Assembly: GCF_014204525.1 (NCBI RefSeq)
Contig: NZ_JACHLP010000001.1
Location: 930,001 to 994,000 of the forward strand
Length of the DNA stretch: 64,000 nt
Source of the DNA: Roseateles oligotrophus
GTDB taxonomy: Bacteria; Pseudomonadota; Gammaproteobacteria; Burkholderiales; Burkholderiaceae_C
Direction: 5' to 3'
Part shown: positions 63,319 through 64,000 of the stretch, piece by piece
How the letters are laid out: each line of letters starts with the position of its first letter
Position numbering within the stretch: the stretch's first letter is position 1
Position numbers and translations under genes: made by a program
Notes under the pieces: generated by a model
Databases searched by the model: none
What the model saw: only the letters and a program-made list of their open reading frames with translations
What the model was told of the DNA's origin: nothing

Positions 63319-64000
63319 TCATTCGATGAGTTTCTGCACCTCCACCATCACCTGGCGGGTGCGCAAGGGCTTGTGGCCCAGATGATAGTGAAGCAGGCCG
63401 CGCAGGCTTTGGCGCAGCGGGGCCAAGCAGGCCGCGCAAGCGTATTGCAGGGCGGCGCTGCTGCCGTGCAGCAAGGCGGCTTGCAGCTGGATCAGGCTGG
63501 CGCCGCTGAAGGCCGCGGCCTCGCCGGCATGGGGCAGCACGCCGACCTCGGCGCTGAGCATATAGGTCCGGCCCGGGTCCAGCGGCGCCTGGGTGAGGGT
63601 GGACAGGCTCAGATCGGGCAGCAAGCCGATCTCCAGCAGCAGGCGCAGCTCAAAAGCGCGCAAGGCCGCCTGCGATTGCGCATCTTCCTGGGCGTGCAGT
63701 TCGGGCAGGGTGTCGGCGTAGGCCTCGAAGAGCTGGGGATGAGGGTCTTGCCGGGCCAGCAGCTTGAGCAGCAGCTCGTTGAGGTAATAAGCCGAGAACA
63801 GCGCGGCGCCGGCCGGCAGCGTCATGCCTCCGGCCCATTCGGCCCCGCGCAGGGTGACAACCTCGGCCACGTCGCCCTCGGCCGTCTTGCCCGGCTTGGA
63901 CAGCGTGACCTGGATGCGCTGAAACGGCAGCAGCACGGCGCGCAGCTGCGAATAGGGCCGCTTGGCGCCCTTGGCGACCACGGCGATGCGGCCCTGCTCG
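63319..64000 (-). CDS. recO: DNA repair protein RecO (partial, N-terminus outside window)
   Basis: About 227 codons of the recombination mediator that loads RecA with RecR. The frame is open to the right window edge, so the true start is beyond it. Readable: VVAKGAKRPYSQLRAVLLPF (OB-fold part), FSAYYLNELLLKLLARQDPH and ALRAFELRLLLEIGLLPDLS. The later zinc-type cysteines are reduced to CAACLAPL. It is upstream of pdxJ in the conserved recO-pdxJ order. Confidence 0.9.
   Translation of the reverse strand, partial: EQGRIAVVAKGAKRPYSQLRAVLLPFQRIQVTLSKPGKTAEGDVAEVVTLRGAEWAGGMTLPAGAALFSAYYLNELLLKLLARQDPHPQLFEAYADTLPELHAQEDAQSQAALRAFELRLLLEIGLLPDLSLSTLTQAPLDPGRTYMLSAEVGVLPHAGEAAAFSGASLIQLQAALLHGSSAALQYACAACLAPLRQSLRGLLHYHLGHKPLRTRQVMVEVQKLIE

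Overview
The window looks like chromosomal DNA of a betaproteobacterium of the order Burkholderiales, probably the Rubrivivax/Roseateles/Paucibacter side. The coding DNA is GC-rich. Several gene orders are ones I know from that group: cysD-cysN-cobA, petABC-sspAB, hisI-hisE-(membrane protein)-hinT-tatABC, argB next to a HAD nucleotidase and slmA, and recO-pdxJ-acpS-nagZ. PEP-CTERM proteins, an imuA-imuB-dnaE2 cassette and an orphan Bug-type binding protein fit the same assignment. This is inference from gene content; no marker gene was compared.

Layout. 1-2652: assimilatory sulfate activation (cysD end, cysN) with the siroheme methyltransferase cobA. 2762-4240: 7Fe ferredoxin and its likely NADPH reductase. 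4355-6733: a TPP riboswitch in front of a TonB-dependent receptor, probably for a thiamine-type compound. 6770-7027: two identical tRNA-Asn genes. 7084-8400: a leucine-rich-repeat protein kinase. 8404-9791: an iron module (bfd, bfr, hemP) with Fur-like sites. 10003-12541: three PEP-CTERM surface or matrix proteins. 12817-17750: secA, a DciA-like protein, tRNA-Thr, sspB and sspA. 17905-20773: cytochrome bc1 complex. 21001-24064: mscL and a large DUF1631 protein. 24150-28489: iron acquisition (Fur box, ECF sigma factor, PepSY membrane protein, siderophore receptor). 28492-32511: PdxA-family enzyme, M14 peptidase, Nif3-like protein, DegS-like protease. 32524-35967: tat genes and the end of the histidine operon. 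35996-40816: mutT, a DUF815 ATPase, slmA, an orphan response regulator, a HAD phosphatase and argB. 40926-42367: dtd and a Bug protein. 42461-52032: a complete branched-chain-type ABC transporter operon with two acyl-CoA ligases and a divergent Crp/Fnr regulator. 52062-54107: amidohydrolase and acetyltransferase. 54274-59604: SOS mutagenesis cassette. 59628-64000: nagZ, acpS, a KilA-N protein, an acetyltransferase, pdxJ and recO (cut by the window edge).

Most of the window is core metabolism. The less ordinary items lie between or inside these blocks. A multi-hairpin element of about 206 bp sits between hinT and tatA and may be a standalone structured RNA of the HEARO/OMEGA kind or a small mobile element. 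A perfect 28-bp inverted repeat lies in front of the siderophore receptor. A KilA-N gene and an acetyltransferase gene have been inserted with tight overlaps into the recO-pdxJ-acpS-nagZ operon. The Bfd protein carries five cysteines spaced exactly every fourth residue. A riboswitch-controlled outer-membrane receptor implies active uptake of thiamine or a precursor.

I saw no CRISPR array, rRNA gene, integrase, complete insertion sequence or recognisable prophage. Functional names rest on motif recognition by eye. No database search was possible.
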